A stretch of 64,000 nt of DNA from Piper betle. Lineage: Eukaryota; Streptophyta; Magnoliopsida; Piperales; Piperaceae. Shown one piece after another: positions 10,811-20,809 of this stretch. Position numbers and translations under genes: made by a program. The notes under the pieces are model-generated. The model ran no database searches, was not told where the DNA came from, and saw only the letters and a program-made list of their open reading frames with translations. Each line of letters opens with the position of its first letter. Positions within the stretch are counted from its first letter, which is position 1. The stretch is taken from NCBI GenBank assembly GCA_033002965.1, contig JAURVB010014103.1:12501-76500 (forward strand), given 5' to 3'.

Positions 10811-11505
10811 ACCGTCCATTGTCCGGGCCCTGACAGACAAGTTGGACATTAATTTGGTCGAACAAATTTTATCCGATAAAATTTCGAACGGACGTGAATA
10901 ATAACTTGTCTAACGTCCATCCAACTTAGGGGACATTATCAACATTGGCATGTCATATTGTCAAGAAAGATTAGATTGAAGTAGTGATGTGATATGCTTA
11001 GTGTTCAGAACGAATATTTTGTTGGGTTAATTAAATATTAGTTCTAAATGATTTAATAGGTTTTAAAAAACCTTTATTTAAAAAACTGTAGTATGTTTGA
11101 CATCTAACTATTCATGTTCCATCTTGACGACATCATGCTTTATTGTATATTTGATGATGTAGTTCGAATTTCATGAAAGCATTGCGATTTTTTATTTAGA
11201 AAAAATAATACACTCATTTAGATATTAAAAATAAAGGTGGTTACATAGCAACATGAGATTATGTAAAATTACTTTAGCGCTGTTTTTGAGGTGTCATTTT
11301 TTTGGCATGATCAGACGGAGACTTTAGAACTACCAATTTGTCGTTAACTTCATATACTAATCAAGAGATGGGCATCTAACCCACTAAACCTATCATAGTG
11401 ATTAGTAAATTATTTAACATATACAAATTAATGAATAACTCTTGTGCCCTGTATGGACGCATGAATATATTCAATATATAGGACACTATAATCTTGCATT
11501 ACATA
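10811..11505. other. Non-coding spacer between PPCK fragment and MITE copy 2
   Basis: 10811-10950 has a distinct composition (CCGTCCATTGTCCGGGCC) with partial internal inverted matches (TTGGACATT and AACGTCCATCCAA) and may be a short repeat inserted at the edge of the PPCK fragment. The remainder is AT-rich without ORFs. Confidence 0.35.
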
Positions 11506-11779
11506 ATTATACCTAGGGTTGCTAATTGAGCGAGCCAACTCGTGAGTATTTAGCATTCGGCTCGGCTTGACTCGACTCGAAACTCGACATTTAAATGCTC
11601 GAGCTCGAACTCGACTCGAACTCAAATCTTACGAGCCGAGCTTGAGCAAGTGTCGTGTTCGACTCGACTCGACTCGGTTATAACTCGAACTCGACTCGTG
11701 GCTCGACTCGAACTCGACTCGATATAATAATATAGTTTTTATATTATATTATATTATATTATATTATATTATATTATAT

Positions 11780-11810
<31 letters not shown>

Positions 11811-12026
11811 CACACAATATAATAACAAATAAGTGAGATAGTTGAGATAGTAAGTATTGACTTCAAGGTTGATGGCTTTAATCCACATGTGAGTGCATTT
11901 CCTCTTAAGTGAGGGCTTTCGACTTCCACATCGAGTCGAGTTCGAACGAGTTTCGAACTATTCAAGCGAGTTTGAACACAAGTTGAGCTCGGCTTAGCTC
12001 GCTTGATTAGCACCTCTAATTACACC
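11506..12026. mobile_element. hAT-type MITE, copy 2, with near-perfect target duplication
   Basis: The element is 11514-12018. It has the same TAGGGTTGCTAATTGAGCGA left end as copy 1 and an inverted right end (GATTAGCACCTCTA). The 8-bp flanks ATTATACC (11506-11513) and ATTACACC (12019-12026) differ at one base. The interior shares the CTCGACTCGAACTCGA subterminal array but has ATATT and TATT microsatellites (about 11740-11810) and a more decayed tRNA-like core. It appears older than copy 1. Confidence 0.82.
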
Positions 12027-14112
12027 TAAACTAATGAGCACATACTTCTTCTTAAATTAAAAAATAAACGTACCCGCAAAAGATTAGAGAATTAATAGTG
12101 CTTTAGTGTATCAATAATGACTCCATCTCATGTTAATATTAGGATTTTATGAGGGTTTAGATCTCTGAATTTTTCTTAAAAACTCAAACTTTAAGGATGG
12201 TTTCATTTGATTTTGCAAGTCATGTAATAAAAATTATTAAAACCTAATTATTTTTCTTTTCTTTTTAGTATATTAATATTTTAAAGCAAAAAAATTTAAA
12301 CGACAAGCATAAATGACCGTTTTAAATCTTAAAAGAGAAATATATTCTTACTTCGTATAACTTTTTATCTATATGTTGCATTTAGAAAATAGTAAGAACA
12401 AATATTTCAAATCATTTTAGAGTTAATTTTGAGTCGACTCCTCGGATATTTTAACCAAGTTTTAAGTACTTCTAAATTTTTTAATTTTGTGGAAGTTTCT
12501 AGCACTGGGCAACCTACTTGCCCATCACACAATTTCTTTAACACTAATACACTTCCTACATCCAATGCTTAACTACTAACCTTACCAATTTAATTAAGAA
12601 TGTAAAGTGTCATATGTATTGCACCAAACCACTTAAAACAGAAATGTGAGTGAAAAATGGGGGTTTTCAGGTGGTGGTTGGAACTTGGCACTTGTGCAAC
12701 ATTGCATCTAACTCAATTAAATCTTCACCAACTAATTAAGAAATCAATTTCCCATTTGTTAAAGGACTTAAAAACTAAATAAAAATTATAATAATGTTCA
12801 TGGCCAAGCACAAGGTGGCCAATTTTAATGAAATATATATTGTCATGATAAGATGGCCTAACTGATTTAAATATCAACAATGTCTTAGAATAATGGATAA
12901 CTTGTAGGTATAACGATGGGTACTGTTTAATCTCTAGTAGTATCATCAAGCGTGTACAAGAACATCAATTCTTCTAGCCAACGAAGTATACATTTTGTTT
13001 TCCTGTAGTGCTACTTCTATGCTGATTATAATTAACAATGCAAGGATTCCATTCCTATGAATTGATTTTTTTGTAGAGATTCCATCAACCTCGTCATGCA
13101 TGGGCCTATTAGATTCTTTAAACAATTAGATTCCTTCTTAATAGGTTCAACATTTGAGTGGCATTATCGTAGTTTTCAAGAGTTTTTAGTCTGTCTTTGT
13201 CAACAAACACAAAAGCAACACAGGGTTGCCAATAAAAATAGAGTCCAGATTGTATGGTCTGCCGACCATGACCTTAAAAATTGCATTAGTTCTCCTTATT
13301 ATAATATAGGATACTTAGGCGGTTTTTAAGGTCACAAACAAGAATTATTTGCCGGCACTGCAGACCATATGATTTGGACTCCACAAAATAACCATTCCCA
13401 CTAATCCTCATTGTTAGTGCCGTTGATGGCTGTTTTTTTACATGATTCCCGATTAGATAAAGACTCGACTTAATTGTAGGCTCCTCGTCAAATTAAACAA
13501 GTTTCGGCTTTTATCGACTCAATTTTCTTTTGGGTCGAACTTGAAGTTTAATATATTTTATAGCTTCAATCTAGATAATTATCAAAGAACAAAGCTTATA
13601 ATTATTCAATTTAATAAAAATATTTTAACACAAAAACTTCAAAATGTTACATGTAGTTTCATGATTAATTAATTAATTTAATTTTACAAATATTATTGAT
13701 AATAACATCAAAGGAAAATGTATATATATATATAAGACACATTTAGCTAGCTTAAATGAAATAAATAGGCTTTTAAAAATAAAAAAACAATTAAAAATGG
13801 CTGACCATCATAATTGACTCCAATTTGAAGTCAAAGGTAAAAAAAAGTAACAATTATTTGAAAATGCCATAAAATCTGTCCCTAATAATATTCAGTTGAT
13901 TATGCACCACTTAATTTAGCGAAAGAGGTTGAAGTTTAACAAAAGATTTGGATGAACAGTTCCATATCCTTAATCCGCCGCATTTAACTAATCGACAAAA
14001 ATTAACGGTCGAGATCAACGTAGCACCCAAAACGAATATTCCAACTCCTCCGTATTAAACCCCTTTTAGAGGATTAGACACCCTAAACATTTTTTTCCCA
14101 ATAATAAAAAAA
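12027..14112. other. Intergenic region upstream of PPCK
   Basis: AT-rich sequence without supported ORFs, apart from the inverted repeat at 13240-13384 (separate entry) and a short AT run at about 13717-13733. The last 150 bp (GTATTAAACCCC near 14052) is a plausible PPCK core promoter and 5' UTR, but no unambiguous TATA box was assigned. Confidence 0.45.
13240..13384. repeat. Short inverted repeat / candidate MITE hairpin
   Basis: The left arm GAGTCCAGATTGTATGGTCT (from 13241) pairs with the right arm, whose inverted complement reads GGAGTCCAAATCATATGGTC (right edge near 13382). A second inner pair is GACCTTAAAAA (13270-13280) with TTTTTAAGGTC (13322-13332). The total length is about 145 bp, typical of small MITEs. 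Flanks are A-rich and no exact duplication was proved. Confidence 0.6.
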
Positions 14113-15214
14113 ATGAGCCAAGAGCTGCACCACCATTTCCAGATCGCCGGCGAGCTCGGCCGCGGCCGTTTCGGCACAGTCTACCTCTGCCACCGTCGCT
14201 CCTCAACCGCCGGCGACGACGCATTCGCCTGCAAGACCATCGACAAGCGCCGCCTCCTCACCTCCCCGGACACCCTCGACCTCCACTGCCTCCGCCGGGA
14301 AGCGACAATCATGTCCCACCTCTCCACCTCCGGCGCCGGCGCCACCCACCACCTCCTCCGCCTCCACGGCTCCTTTGAGGACGACCACTCCCTCCACCTC
14401 ATCCTCGACCTCTGCCCCTCCCCCGACCTCCTCCGCCGCCTCCCCTCCCGGAGCCCGATGCCGCCGCCATCATGCGCCAGCTCATGGACGCCGTCGCAGC
14501 GTGTCACCGCCTCGGCGTCGTGCACAGGGACATCAAGCCCGACAATATCCTTTTCGACGCCCGCGGCCGGCTCAAGCTCGCTGACTTCGGGTCGGCCGAG
14601 TTCTTCGGCAACGGCTGGCCGGCGCTGAGCGGGGTCGTGGGGACGCCGTACTACGTTGCGCCGGAGGTGCTGGGCGGGGGCGAGTACGACGAGAAGGTTG
14701 ACGTGTGGAGCGCCGGCGTGGTGTTGTACGTGATGCTGGCCGGGGTTGCGCCGTTTGACGGGGAGACGGCGGAGGGGATATTCGAGTCGGTGATGAGGGG
14801 GAATCTGAGATTCCCGACCCAGATCTTCCACTCCGTGTCGGCCCTGGCCAAGGATCTGATGAGGAGGATGATGTGCAGGGACGTCTCCCGCCGTCTCTCC
14901 GCAGACCAAGTGCTAAGTAAGCACTTTCCCACCAAGATTCTTCTTGTTTCTTTTAATGTTTTTTTTGAACAATTTTCCATCTTTTCTATTTGATCTATTC
15001 TAACATATTTCAGTTCAATTGACCTCCAAGAAGTTAGAACTAGATGTGTATTTTTTGTTGGGTTTTATTCTTTTCAATGTTATGTGTTGTTGGTCTGATC
15101 ATGGTTTTAATTATATATTGGGAATGATCAGGACATCCATGGATGAGAAGCTTTGAGGAGAGCAACTCAGTGGTGGATCTGACCTGCCCTTCGCACCCGG
15201 TTGCTGCTTGTTGA
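14113..15214 (+). CDS. PPCK: Phosphoenolpyruvate carboxylase kinase (PEPC kinase), one apparent frameshift
   Basis: A small Ca2+-independent Ser/Thr kinase that phosphorylates an N-terminal Ser of PEPC and lowers its malate sensitivity; usually controlled by transcription and rapid turnover. Exon 1 is 14113-14916, the intron is 14917-15131 (GTAAGC...ATCAG), and exon 2 is 15132-15214. Visible motifs in order: glycine loop [11 protein letters not shown], lysine motif FACKTID, catalytic [12 protein letters not shown], activation-segment [19 protein letters not shown], and RHPWM formed across the intron. There is no C-terminal autoinhibitory or EF-hand region, as in PPCK and unlike CDPKs. The intron position just before the HPW motif is typical. 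The N-terminal lobe is in frame 1 and the HRD half in frame 3. The switch lies at about 14446-14453 and equals one missing base before [11 protein letters not shown]. Allowing for that base, the product is about 295 aa, slightly above the usual 270-290. The break is more likely a sequencing loss in a C-rich stretch than decay, since all kinase motifs are intact. Confidence 0.85.
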
Positions 15215-17578
15215 TGATTAAGTCCGAAGTGTCCCAAGTATTAGAGGTTTCATAAACTCAATACACTGTTGTGTGTACATAGACGCGAAACAGAGAGGAT
15301 TTATGTAATATAGACAGATACCTCTAAAATCAATAATCACCCATTTAGTGTTTTTTTGATCGGCGGAGGCTACTACGAGAACCGTTTTAGCTTGGGAAGA
15401 TCAGAGAACCAGTTTGCTTTTTCTCCTTTCTTTTGCACTGAGTTTTCTGTATGTCATGGGTGAATTTTCTGCATGCGTGGGAGAAAAATTCAGCTCCTCC
15501 ATGGAGTGTAGCGTGTAACATGGAGATAGCTATGAAAATGAATGATGTTGAATACTCAACTCATAAGTAAGCTTTGTTCACGCATTTATGCTCGACAGTT
15601 TCACCAGAAAGCAATTAGTGTTGGGCAAATTTTATTTTATATTTTTAGATACGTAATGTAGTGGTGGCCATCCAATTTCCAATACGGAGGAAGAGTTCAA
15701 TAAGCAAGGTGGCGCCGGGAATATCCAGAGCATGTCTTGCCGGCCTTCTACTATCAAATACAGCTAAGCTATAACCGGAGCGCCGTTGCCCACCATTTGG
15801 ACGTTTCTTCCAACATATCGACTTATCATGTGGGGACTCTGACTGATTGCCCACCATCTTTACTTTCGCATTTATCTCTCTGACTCTATCCTGGTTTACG
15901 TTTCCAAATGGCAGCCTGGCAAGCTTCTTCCTTTGCGAGAATTGAACGCACTTATCAGGCAACCAGTTTCTGCAATAAAACATGTATGTACTTCGATGGA
16001 ATTGCCATCTACCATACGAAAAGGATAGTTCTTGAACCTAAGCCGACTCTGACTCGGTGTCATCGTTATTCTGATATTTGAAATTGATTAATATATAATT
16101 TATATTATTTTAAATTATTTCCAAAAAAATTTGTTTTAATAATTTGTAGTACTTTACCCTATGAATTAAATAAAGTCAATCACGCAATACCATAAAGAAA
16201 TCAGCCATGCACTTTGATGAGAGAAACTAGCCATAAAGTGGAATTTACTAGAAGAATTTTAAAGATTAAAAAAGAATTTTAAAATTGTAGTTTCAATTAA
16301 ATCTACATTCTACTTATCCCACATCCACAAATATTTCTCGAACGAAAATTTTTATTGAATAGAAGGCAAAATATTTCTTAACAAAAAAATTAGTATCAAC
16401 AACGAGGCAATTTTTTTCAAGTTATACAAGTTCTGCCATATAATTTAAATAGATGAATAAATTCACTTATTGCTGATATTGTTAATGCGTTAAATTGTGT
16501 GTGTTTTCCTACGCAGCTAAATAGAGTGTTAAAAACTCGCAAGTAAATTTTTTTTGGAGGGTAACGGAAAATGTGCTATTTGTGTGAGTGTAATGGGTGC
16601 ATATTAGATAAGAGAAAACGTAATCTAAGTAAATTTTAAACATGTTTTATTAATAGACATGAAGTGCGAGTATAGTCCACTGAGAAAAAGAAAAGAAAAA
16701 CAGAAGGAGGTGGGCATAAACTTTAAAACCAAGCAAACGTAGGAACGAAGAAAAAGGAAGAATAGAAATCATGATTCATGTGGACCAGTGTATCCTACCA
16801 AGGGGAGATAGAGAAGAAAAAGGATAGATAGAGATCATGATTCATGTGGACCAGTCTATCTTACCAACGGGAGATGGAGCTGAAAAATAGAAGGGAGATA
16901 GATGCCTAAACGATGGTCTGATCAAGCGGTATCAAACCAAACTAAGCAAAAAACAGTATAAAAGGACAGGATTTAGAGTGGTATAATTATCAAAATAATA
17001 GTAATGCTTATCAGGCGTGCAAACAGCATGTATAAAGAAAAAGATGAGGGATTTCCAAAATTTTTATTTTTCAACATTCCACAGCCTGGTTGTACTTTAC
17101 TTGTTATCTAAAAAATTGGATCTCCAAACTTTATTTTTCTCCAAGTGAACTAATTAATTACTTCTTTACCTTCGACAATTAACCGGGAATTTCCATCTAC
17201 CTAATCACCTAGACCAACACGGTGCATAATCATCGAACTTGTTTGCATTGTCTATTTTCTTATGGACATACATAATTAGAGTTTGTGAGAAGAGAGTACA
17301 AATTTAATCGAAGTTGTTTCATAAATAAGAGTAGACGAGAATTGCATGAACATCTATAGAACACCTCCGTTAACATCATGAATCACAAAGACCAGTTTCA
17401 CTTGAAAGAATTACAAGCTAGAAATATAAGCAAGACAATAACATCTACATATTTATCAAAACAATACTTTTTTAAATTTTTTTAATATAATTATCATCCA
17501 AATTGTTGGACACTCAAATGATGGATATGTAAGCACGATAACTTATATGTCGTTCCATATCTCCGTGCATAAAATATG

Positions 17579-17580
<2 letters not shown>
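15215..17580. other. Downstream AT-rich region with one unrecognised minus-strand ORF
   Basis: 15215-15600 is PPCK 3' UTR and flank. A minus-strand ORF at 15983-15645 is preceded by an acceptor-like TTTTATTGCAG (about 15980-15970). Its predicted peptide is basic (includes KKRPNGGQRRSGYS), matches no family I know, and may be a gene fragment. A 65-bp tandem duplication sits at 16755-16885 (ATCATGATTCATGTGGACCA in both copies). The rest is AT-rich with nothing recognisable. Confidence 0.4.

Positions 17581-17632
<52 letters not shown>
17581..17632. repeat. AT dinucleotide microsatellite
   Basis: Uninterrupted AT repeats of about 26 units. Shorter AT runs occur at about 18098-18124, 19783-19802 and 63797-63829, and an ATT trinucleotide run at about 19497-19528. 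Confidence 0.95.
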
Positions 17633-17636
<4 letters not shown>

Positions 17637-17639
17637 GTA

Positions 17640-18093
17640 CAACTTGAACAAGGATAACTTAAAGAAAAAGATCACAAAAAAAAACCTTAATTCACGAAAC
17701 CATGCATAATCAATTAAAACATTAAAAAATAAGCTAACTTACATCGTAAACAAAAACTTAAATTAAGCTAAATACCAACAACCAATATCCAAGATTAATG
17801 CATATATGCATTATGCTTCCAATTAGGAATAATTTAAGAACTACATTGTAAACCCTTATTGATCTATTAACAAGTAGATCCACGCCAAGGAAATTAGTAA
17901 TGTGTCAAGAGAAATTGGTGCAAGAAGCCGTGGATACACTTATTGATAATGATATTCGCGGTCAACCCACGAGGGATGGTTATAATAAAGTTTACAAAAT
18001 CGTCACAAAAACAAGATTAACGATAAAATCATTTTTTTGACGATTTTTGTCGCCATAAATGTGTCATTTTGCATTAGTGTAAACTGTTAGCAA

Positions 18094-18127
<34 letters not shown>

Positions 18128-19450
18128 AATGAACGATACGAAGAACTACGTATTACCAATACTGAGAAGTAGTATAAGCTTTAAAAATAAACGTGTAGCG
18201 TTCTACTATTCGTAGACGTATGTGCTTCTAATGTGTAGTATTTTCTCATTCTGTTATATTTTATTATCTTAATTAACTTACACAATTTAATTTAATTTAA
18301 TTATTTAATATAATTCTTATCTAATAACAATACAAAACTTGACAATAATTAAAGAATTATTTTAAAAAAACATTAATTCACGAAACCAAAATATGCATTA
18401 TACACTAAAACATTTAACAAAAACCAAACTTAAAGGCTTTAAATAAAAAGTGATATAAGGACTATATCATAAGCAAAGTCATTACAAAAACATTTTTTTA
18501 TGATAAAATCAATTTTTATAATAAATAAATTTTTTGATGATTTTATTCCAATATAATAAAAGTACAAAACATGATTTTTTATATATCTATACTAGTGAAA
18601 GTTTAATAAAGATATTCAAAGAAAAAAAATCATAAAAAACCCTTCATTTACGAAACTAAAAGTAGGAAGGTATACAATACGAAGAGAGGCTGATCTCACA
18701 TCGAACAAACTATCTTACACCCTTGGTTATAAAGAAAAACAACTCCGGGGTAATCATTTGTAAAGTCGTCGTCGGCGATACATATTGGTCTCTCCTGTAC
18801 ATGTGCTTGTGAATTGTTGTTGTTGTCGTCGCACATAATACATTAAAACATTTAACAAAAACCACACCTAAATCACAAACAACAAATTAAAAAAAATTAA
18901 TGTATTAAGTTTCTAATCAACAAAAACCAAACTTACATTACAAATAACAAATTAAACAATTAATAGATTAGGCTTTTAATAAAGAGTGATATAAGAACTA
19001 CATCGTAAGTAAAGTCATCACAACAACTTTTTTTGTGTGATAAAATCATTTTTTATGACGATTTTTATTGTCAAAACATGATACTACAAAAATCATGTTT
19101 ATATATCTAATCAGTGCAACTTTAACAAAGATAATTATAAAAAATAATAATAAAAAAACCTCAACCCCTCTTGAACCTTTTAAAGTTTTGGAGTGGGTTT
19201 GAAGCCATAAAAAGATTTGATTAGAGTTGAATGGAAGCTCCGACGTCGACGTCATTGACGAAACCAAGCTATATATAATACACTAAAACATTTAACACAA
19301 ACAAAACTTACTTTACAAATAACAAATTAAAAAAAATTAATGTATTAGGCTTATGAATGGATATAAAAACTACTGTGTAAGTAAATCATCAGAAAAACAA
19401 ATTTTTTGTGATATAATAACTTTTTGTGACGATTTTTATCACCACAAATG
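17640..19450. repeat. Degenerate direct-repeat array
   Basis: Four to five imperfect units share ordered landmarks: an AACTT(G/T)AACAAAGATAA-like start, TTCACGAAACCA, CACTAAAACATTTAACAAA, GATATAAGRACTA, a purine-rich AAGTCATCACAA, then GATAAAATCATTTTTT followed by GACGATTTTTATYRCCA. Copies of the last motif lie near 18023-18052, 18498-18545, 19037-19073 and 19403-19443. No coding capacity is seen. The GTGACGATTTTT-type motif recalls subterminal repeats of CACTA-type DNA transposons, but no CACTA terminus was found, so this is only a suggestion. Confidence 0.5.
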
Positions 19451-19495
19451 TGTGTAAGCACCGTGCACCAAATATTTAATATATAATATAATTAA

Positions 19496-19529
<34 letters not shown>

Positions 19530-19879
19530 ATTGCATGAACTATGCTTCTTACAGATTGTATAAGTTAAATATTTAATTTGACCCTTTTTAGTGGGTTTTA
19601 TAAAATAATATTGATATATATTAAAAATAGAGTGTATAAGTATGAGTTTGATAAAATTTTATCTTTTTTTAAATATCACTGTCATCTATTTTAAGTTTTT
19701 AAAAGATGCATAACTTAATAGATATTTTTATCTATGTAATTTTTGAATTGTATAGCTCATACAAGTAATGTGAGGTCGTTCATATATATATATATATATA
19801 TACAAAGACTGCTATGTGTTGCCTTAGTTGGCAGCGCATATGCAGTGCACCATCTCCAGGCCGTTGGATGCCTGGAGCA

Positions 19880-20120
19880 ATCATCCAAACCCCCTATCGC
19901 CCAACCCGTGCCGGCCCTCCCACCCTAGCAGAGCTCCCGCCTGGCACCCTCCCCCTGCCCAGCCCCACCCCCTGTTGCCGCCTCTTGCCCCCCCCACCAC
20001 CGCCCCTGCCCCCCCCCGCCCCTCCCCCTGTAGCCCCCCCTCCCCTCCCCCTACCTTGCAGCCCCCTGCCTCTCCCCCTACCCAGCCGCCGCCACCCGGC
20101 CGCCAATCCCCATCCTGCCA
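19880..20120. repeat. C-rich low-complexity tract
   Basis: A run dominated by CCCC, CCTCCCC and CCGCC on the plus strand, embedded in AT-rich DNA. It gives long Pro-rich ORFs in several frames and Gly-rich ORFs on the other strand, none with non-repetitive content. It lies about 280 bp before the FRS pseudogene start. Confidence 0.7.
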
Positions 20121-20400
20121 ACCCACCCCTAATTTTATACTTAAATTAAAGAGTGAATTACAAAACAATTAAAAATAAATTTTAGGATATAATAGTTGCC
20201 TTGATTTACTATACTTATGTTTTTATCGATGTTAAAAAATTTATTTTTAGGTTAAAAAAATTTGTGAGTGCCAGTTAAGAACAAATCCAACCATAGGCGA
20301 GCATTCAGGTAAGAGTACTTTGATTAAATTAAATTATGTTTATTGTTATTATTTTAGTTGAAAATAATCTTAGTTTTTATAAATTTTGTATTTTTTAAGA

Positions 20401-20809
20401 ATGGACAATCATCAAGATAACAGATACAAGGAAGAAGAATTAGGTCAACGTATTACAACAGTTTATCCTAGTGTAGAAGATGAGTTTAAACCAAAGGTGA
20501 GAATGGAATTTGATTGTTTAGACGATGCACTAAACTTCTACAATAGTTACTCAAAAATGGCCGAATTTAGATTACGTAAACATAGTACAAATTATCATAA
20601 GAGGACAAAAGAGTTACAGCCGCAAGTGTTTGTGTATTCTAAAGAAAGACATATGAAAGAAGATGAGGCACAAAGTAAAATACCCCAAAAAGGAGTTAAG
20701 AGAAGTCATTCTATAATTAGAGAAGATTGTCATGCACGCATCAAGGTAACTAAAAATACAGAGGGGTACATGGAAGGTCATGCATTTTAAAAAGGGCATA
20801 GATTGAAAC
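20401..20809 (+). pseudogene. FAR1/FHY3-related (FRS) pseudogene, piece 1: FAR1 DNA-binding domain
   Basis: ATG at 20401 opens a frame carrying the FAR1-type N-terminal domain. It has an acidic leader, then FDCLDDALNFYNSYSKMAEF, RLRKHST, and a C-terminal half (REDCHARIKV) that matches the mutator-derived WRKY-like zinc domain of FAR1/FHY3/FRS proteins. A zinc-ligand Cys appears lost (FVYSKER where FVCSKEG is expected). The frame is stopped by TAA at 20788-20790, where the family has Glu before KGH. Similar sequence continues 19 bases to 20809 and is then cut by solo LTR A. The gene was probably already dead, since the stop is independent of the insertion. FRS proteins are domesticated MULE transposases acting as transcription factors in light signalling; a decayed MULE itself is the alternative. 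Confidence 0.8.

Noticed and set aside
19814..20172. Pro-rich ORFs of 111-114 codons
   Set aside because: Translation of a C-rich simple tract in three frames.
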